Shown here in pieces: positions 60,058 through 64,000 of a stretch of 64,000 bases of DNA. The stretch's first letter is position 1; each line of letters starts with the position of its first letter. The notes beneath the pieces are model-generated. The model did no database searches. It was not told the DNA's origin and saw nothing but the letters and a program-made list of their open reading frames with translations. Source of the stretch: an uncultured Candidatus Melainabacteria bacterium (GTDB lineage Bacteria > Cyanobacteriota > Vampirovibrionia > Gastranaerophilales > Gastranaerophilaceae); assembly GCA_934693165.1 (NCBI GenBank), contig CAKUUX010000002.1, forward strand, positions 62,001 to 126,000, in the 5' to 3' direction. The translations under genes and the position numbers were made by a program.

Positions 60058-62562
60058 ATGAGTGATAAAAAGAATTTTTTGACTATACATGGGCATTTTT
60101 ACCAACCACCAAGAGAAAATCCATGGTTGGAATCTATTGAAAAACAAGACAGTGCAGCCCCTTTCCATGATTGGAATGAAAGAATTTGCTCTGAGTGTTA
60201 CAATCCAAATTCTGTGTCAAAAATTGTTGATAGCAGAAATAAAATTTTGGATGTCGTAAATAACTACGAATATATGAGTTTTAACTTTGGTCCAACATTA
60301 TTGTCTTGGATGGAAGAGCACGCTCCTCACGCTTATGATAGAGTTATCAAAGCTGATATTGAAAGTGTTATTGAACATAACGGACACGGTAATGCTTTGG
60401 CTCAAGTTTATAACCATATTATTATGCCGTTAGCAAACAGACAAGATAAAGAAGCTCAAGTAAAATGGGGTATTAAAGACTTTTTCTATCGTTTTGGTCG
60501 CCAACCAGAAGGTATGTGGTTAGCTGAAACTGCTGTTGATGATGAAACTTTGGAAGTTTTAGTTGAAAACGGTATTAAGTTTACTGTTTTATCTCCATAT
60601 CAGGCTTTAAGATTTAAAAAGATAGAATCAGATAATTGGCAAGATGTAAGTTGGGGTAATATTGATCCTGCAAGACCTTACAGATATTTCTTGAAAAAAG
60701 GCAAAGGAAAATATATTGATTTATTCTTCTATGATGGAGCTATCTCTAAATCAGTTGCTTTCGATGAGTTATTGAAGGATGGCAACAAATTTATTAGAAG
60801 ATTAAAAGAAGGTGTTTCTCCAAATAGAGAATATCCTCAATTAATAAATATTGCGACTGATGGTGAAAGTTATGGTCACCACACTAAATTTGGGGATATG
60901 GCTTTGGCTTATGTCGTAAAAGTAAGAGCTAAAGATGAAGGCTTTGAAATCGTTAATTATGCTGAATTTTTAGATAGATTTGGTGTAAAATACGAGGTTG
61001 ATATTAAACAAGCTTCAAGTTGGAGTTGTTTCCACGGTGTTGGACGTTGGTCTGATGATTGTGGCTGTTCAACAGGTGGTCACCCAGGTTGGAATCAAAA
61101 ATGGAGAAAACCTCTTAGAGAAGCTATGAATTTCCTTCGTGATAAGTTAGTAGAAATTTATGTAAAAGAAGGTAAAAAATATTTTAAAGATGTTTGGACT
61201 GCAAGAAACAATTATATTGATGTAATTCTTGATAGAGCTATTCTTAACGTAAAAAAATATCAAAAAGCTAACTTTATTGATGGTTTATCAGGCGAAGACA
61301 AAATTTCTGCAATGAAATTGTTAGAAATTCAAAGACAAGCTCTATTGATGTTTACAAGTTGTGGTTGGTTCTTCTCAGAAATTTCTGGTATTGAAACTAC
61401 TCAAATTATGAAATATGCTGCAAGAGCTATGCAACTTGCTAAATCTTTTACTGATGAAGATTTAGAAGAAGAATTTTTATCTATCTTAGAAAAAGCTGAA
61501 AGTAATATAAAAGAATACGGTAACGGTCGTCAGATTTACGATAAGTTTGTAAGACCAAGTATTGTAAGTATCAAGCAACTTGCTGCATTATGGGCAATAA
61601 TGTCATTGTTTAAAGATTTTGACGAAGAAGAAAACCTTTATTGCTATACTGCAAGAAAACTTGCATATAAAAAAGTTTCAAAAGGTTCTACAAACTTTGT
61701 AATTGCTCACGTTGAAATTAAATCAAATATTACGTTAGAAACTTTTGATACAATGGTTGCTTTAATTCAATATCAAGGTGGTGATTTCCACTGTGCAATT
61801 AAAGATTTCACTAATGAAAAAGATTTCTATTGCACTCAAGAAGATTTGATTAAAACATTTATGGATTTACCATTGACAGAAATTATCAGAAAAATTGATG
61901 AATACTTTGGTGAAAAATACTTTACTCTAAAAGATATTTTCATTGAAGAACGTAGAAACTTGTTGGCTATGTTGTTGAAAGACCAAATGGGCAAATTCGC
62001 AGAAACATACCAAAAAATGTATTATGATGGTAAGAGTTCAATTTCTCAAATGCAATCTTTAGGTTTGGCAATTCCTCCAGAATTCAAAATCTCTGCTCAA
62101 TATGCATTGACAAAGAAATTTAATACTTTGTTCTCTGATTCAAAAGGATATTTTGATGATGAAAGTATTCAAGAGGCAATTGATATTGATTCAGAAGCTA
62201 AACAACTAGGGCTAGAAATTGATAAAATGCCGACAAGTAAGATTTTCTCTAAAAAATTACTTCAAAGCGTAAGTAGATTGGCTGAAAATCTTGATTATAG
62301 TCAAGCTGAAGCGACATTGGATATTTTTAATCAAATTGAACATCTTGATATGAAAGTAGAAATTTCAGAGGCTCAAAATATTTATTTCAGTAGAATATTT
62401 ATTCAAATGGGTGATATACTTGAAGAATTTGAAAAATCTCACACTGAAAGAGATAAAGACTACTTAGAAGTTCTATTTGCAATTGGTTCTAAATTAAATA
62501 TTAATACTGAATTTTATAAAACAAAATTTACAAAAATTCTGCTTAATGCAATGGAAGAATAA
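60058..62562 (+). CDS. GH57 glycoside hydrolase with DUF3536 tail
   Basis: 834 residues. The N-terminal GH57 domain: FLTIHGHFYQPPRENPWLE, FNFGPTLLSWMEEH, HGNALAQVYNHIIMPLANRQDK, GMWLAETAVDDETLEVL (probable nucleophile Glu157) and NIATDGESYGHHTKFGD. A DUF3536-like helical region follows (WSCFHGVGRWSDDCGC, TSCGWFFSEISGIETTQIMKYAARAMQL), then about 250 residues of helical tail. A cytosolic alpha-glucan-acting enzyme, specificity unknown. GGGAG lies upstream of the ATG. Monocistronic with a strong terminator. Confidence 0.93.
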   Translation: MSDKKNFLTIHGHFYQPPRENPWLESIEKQDSAAPFHDWNERICSECYNPNSVSKIVDSRNKILDVVNNYEYMSFNFGPTLLSWMEEHAPHAYDRVIKADIESVIEHNGHGNALAQVYNHIIMPLANRQDKEAQVKWGIKDFFYRFGRQPEGMWLAETAVDDETLEVLVENGIKFTVLSPYQALRFKKIESDNWQDVSWGNIDPARPYRYFLKKGKGKYIDLFFYDGAISKSVAFDELLKDGNKFIRRLKEGVSPNREYPQLINIATDGESYGHHTKFGDMALAYVVKVRAKDEGFEIVNYAEFLDRFGVKYEVDIKQASSWSCFHGVGRWSDDCGCSTGGHPGWNQKWRKPLREAMNFLRDKLVEIYVKEGKKYFKDVWTARNNYIDVILDRAILNVKKYQKANFIDGLSGEDKISAMKLLEIQRQALLMFTSCGWFFSEISGIETTQIMKYAARAMQLAKSFTDEDLEEEFLSILEKAESNIKEYGNGRQIYDKFVRPSIVSIKQLAALWAIMSLFKDFDEEENLYCYTARKLAYKKVSKGSTNFVIAHVEIKSNITLETFDTMVALIQYQGGDFHCAIKDFTNEKDFYCTQEDLIKTFMDLPLTEIIRKIDEYFGEKYFTLKDIFIEERRNLLAMLLKDQMGKFAETYQKMYYDGKSSISQMQSLGLAIPPEFKISAQYALTKKFNTLFSDSKGYFDDESIQEAIDIDSEAKQLGLEIDKMPTSKIFSKKLLQSVSRLAENLDYSQAEATLDIFNQIEHLDMKVEISEAQNIYFSRIFIQMGDILEEFEKSHTERDKDYLEVLFAIGSKLNINTEFYKTKFTKILLNAMEE

Positions 62563-62585
62563 TTACAGTAGAAATGACTTTTTTA

Positions 62586-62624
62586 AACAAAGAGGGCGAA
62601 GCCGTAGGCTTCGCCCTCTTTGTT
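62586..62624. terminator. Bidirectional terminator, GGCGAA family
   Basis: AACAAAGAGGGCGAAGCC / GTA / GGCTTCGCCCTCTTTGTT. Lies between converging GH57 (+) and wecB (-). Confidence 0.93.
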
Positions 62625-62639
62625 GATTATTTTTTAATC

Positions 62640-63764
62640 TTATAATCCAAAAAATTCAGAAATAAGTTTTTCAATTTTTTGAGAAGATTTTCCGTCACCA
62701 TAAGGGTTTTGAACGCTCAATCTTGTTTCTGCTTTATCTTTAGATAAAATTTCGTCACTTAGTTTAACGATTTTATCATATTCTGCGCCAACAAGAGTTG
62801 AAACGCCTGCCTCAATACCTTCTTGGCGTTCAGTTTCGTATCTCATAACAAGCGTTGGACAACCGAAAGAAGGTGCTTCTTCTTGAATTCCACCACTATC
62901 TGTTAGGATAAGTTTAGCGTTTTTCATTAGGTACACAAGATTTGGATAATCAAGTGGCGCTAATAGATGAATATTTTTGATATTGTCTAAGTGTTTGTAA
63001 ATCTTTTCTTTTACGTTTGGATTTGGATGAACAGGAATTATAAAATTATGAGAAGTATGTTTTTCTGCAAGAGTTTTTATAGCTTCAATAATTCTATCAA
63101 TTCTTTCACCGTGGTTTTCACGTCTATGAGCTGTAACTAACACTGTATTGTTATCAATTTTTATACCTTGTTCTTCGTAGAATTTATTTGCATTTTGCAT
63201 TGTTTCTTCTGATAGGCAGAATAACGCATCAATTACTGTGTTACCAACCACGTGAATTTTATTTTTATTAATATCTTCTTTTAATAAAGCCTTTTGATTT
63301 TTTTCTGTAGGACAGAAGTGTAAATCAGCCACACGAGAAGTCATTTGACGCATAACTTCTTCTGGGAATGGTTCAAAAATATCGTAAGAACGAAGTCCTG
63401 CCTCAACGTGGAATACAGGTACTCTGTTATAATAACTTGTTAATGCACCACAAAGAACTGTCATTGTATCGCCTTGAACGATAGTTGCATCAATTTTGTT
63501 TTCATCAAAAACTTTGCTTAGGGAAGTTAAGATTCTAGCTTGTACTTCTGCAAGTGTTTGATTTGGTTTCATACAATCAAGATTGATGTCAGCTTTTAAG
63601 TTAAAATATGACAATGTTTGGTTAGAAAGTTCCTTTTGTTGTTCGGTGTTACAAACGATTACGTTGTATTTTTCAGGTGACTTTCTAAGTTCTAGTATTA
63701 CAGGTGCTAATTTAATAACTTCGGGTCTTGTTCCGAATACGACTAATATATTTTTCTTGTTCAT
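62640..63764 (-). CDS. wecB: UDP-N-acetylglucosamine 2-epimerase (non-hydrolysing)
   Basis: 374 residues. FGTRPEVIKLAPVI at the start, QGDTMTVLCGALTSYYNRVPVFHVEAGLRSYD, PFPEEVMRQMTSRVADLHFCPTE, VTAHRRENHGERI, LTDSGGIQEEAPSFGCPTLVMRYETERQEGIEAG, all typical. It makes UDP-ManNAc for surface polymers. TAAAAT six bases before the ATG and no Shine-Dalgarno suggest leaderless translation. Divergent from trmFO with 44 bases between starts. Confidence 0.96.
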   Translation of the reverse strand: MNKKNILVVFGTRPEVIKLAPVILELRKSPEKYNVIVCNTEQQKELSNQTLSYFNLKADINLDCMKPNQTLAEVQARILTSLSKVFDENKIDATIVQGDTMTVLCGALTSYYNRVPVFHVEAGLRSYDIFEPFPEEVMRQMTSRVADLHFCPTEKNQKALLKEDINKNKIHVVGNTVIDALFCLSEETMQNANKFYEEQGIKIDNNTVLVTAHRRENHGERIDRIIEAIKTLAEKHTSHNFIIPVHPNPNVKEKIYKHLDNIKNIHLLAPLDYPNLVYLMKNAKLILTDSGGIQEEAPSFGCPTLVMRYETERQEGIEAGVSTLVGAEYDKIVKLSDEILSKDKAETRLSVQNPYGDGKSSQKIEKLISEFFGL

Positions 63765-63776
63765 ATTGTCATTTTA
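63765..63776 (-). promoter_or_regulatory. Leaderless -10 of wecB
   Basis: Minus strand: TAAAAT (63776-63771), six bases GACAAT, ATG. Overlaps the -35 of trmFO on the other strand. Confidence 0.7.
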
Positions 63777-63808
63777 CACTAAATAAATTTTTTTGCTATA
63801 CTAAGTTT
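63773..63808 (+). promoter_or_regulatory. Leaderless promoter of trmFO
   Basis: TTTACA (63773-63778), 18-base spacer ending TGC, TATACT (63797-63802), six bases, ATG. No Shine-Dalgarno. Confidence 0.72.
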
Positions 63809-64000
63809 ATGAAAGTTAAAATTATAGGTGCAGGTTTGGCTGGATGCGAAGCAGCATTGCAACTTGCAAAAAGAGGTATAGAAGTAGATTTGTATGAAAT
63901 GCGACCAGTTAAGATGACTGGTGCACATACTACTGAAAAATTGGCAGAATTTGTTTGCTCAAATAGTATGGGCTCTTATGATTTGTCAGTTGCAAGTGGT
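63809..64000 (+). CDS. trmFO: Methylenetetrahydrofolate-tRNA (uracil-54-C5)-methyltransferase, 5' part
   Basis: The first 64 residues: the FAD-binding VKIIGAGLAGCEAALQLA, YEMRPVKMTGAH and the TrmFO-specific FVCSNSMGS. It makes m5U54 in tRNA using methylene-THF and FAD. The gene runs off the right edge of the window. Confidence 0.95.
   Translation, partial: MKVKIIGAGLAGCEAALQLAKRGIEVDLYEMRPVKMTGAHTTEKLAEFVCSNSMGSYDLSVASG

Noticed and set aside
1..64000. CRISPR arrays, insertion sequences, prophage or toxin-antitoxin pairs
   Set aside because: No regularly spaced repeats, transposase or integrase motifs, phage structural genes or paired small toxin-like frames were found.

Overview
The window is AT-rich and densely packed. 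Genes lie in short operons on both strands, and many neighbours overlap by 1-17 bases. The gene set suggests a non-photosynthetic relative of Cyanobacteria, of the Melainabacteria/Vampirovibrionia (Gastranaerophilales) type. The supporting genes are two different GH57 glycan enzymes (one with a DUF3536-type tail), a gspC-D-E-F type II secretion operon with scattered pseudopilins, a solitary fliD, a split glycine dehydrogenase, folE2, and several small secreted or unknown proteins. No rRNA or universal marker was available to place it more firmly. TGA, TAA and TAG all act as stops.

Layout. 1-2.6 kb (-): PPIase, Xaa-Pro peptidase and a SpoU rRNA methyltransferase. 2.6-4 kb: a 430-base gap holding a candidate sRNA, then two small proteins of unknown function that share an N-terminal VSF[KR][GA] motif. 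4-8.9 kb (-): a sigma factor, gcvPB, an HgdB-like Fe-S protein, a membrane protein and miaA. 9-13.4 kb: rpsT, a GH57 branching enzyme and a GH38 mannosidase. 13.5-20.2 kb (+): folK, a BaiN-like flavoprotein, a pilin-like protein, a GGDEF/HD-GYP protein and fliD. 20.3-26.4 kb (-): aroC-aroK-aroB, a small secreted protein, ftsZ and pepA. 26.6-30.5 kb (+): rny, ymdB, a PHP protein and a pseudopilin. 30.5-33.3 kb (-): folP with a CMP-sugar synthetase, rpsP and a zinc-ribbon-like protein. 34-36.8 kb (-): gcvT-gcvH-gcvPA. 37-46.8 kb (+): pilT-recO, small proteins, tRNA-Gly on the opposite strand, and an operon of hybrid histidine kinase, response regulator, degenerate GspE-like protein and two sugar-ABC permeases. 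46.8-53.2 kb: aroA, a candidate sRNA, a primary-type sigma factor, LemA, LCP, folE2 and aroQ. 53.2-59.2 kb (-): gspC-D-E-F. 59.4-64 kb: a secreted protein, GH57-DUF3536, wecB and the start of trmFO.

Five shikimate genes (aroA, B, C, K, Q) and three folate genes (folE2, folK, folP) lie within 64 kb but in separate units. Envelope and surface functions (T2SS, pilins, PilT, LCP, WecB, NeuA-like) make up much of the rest.

The most notable structure is non-coding. First, at least seven transcription-unit heads (folK, GH38, hybrid HK, aroA, folP, wecB, trmFO) have a -10 hexamer exactly six bases before the ATG and no Shine-Dalgarno, the expected signature of leaderless mRNAs. Second, two intergenic candidate sRNAs share an unpaired CUCCUCCC(C)AAG motif ahead of a terminator. 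One has the hairpin / C-rich linker / terminator layout of cyanobacterial Yfr1 and contains an exact ACCUCCU anti-Shine-Dalgarno copy. Third, six terminators share the same GGCGAA/TTCGCC lower stem with different but still paired upper stems.
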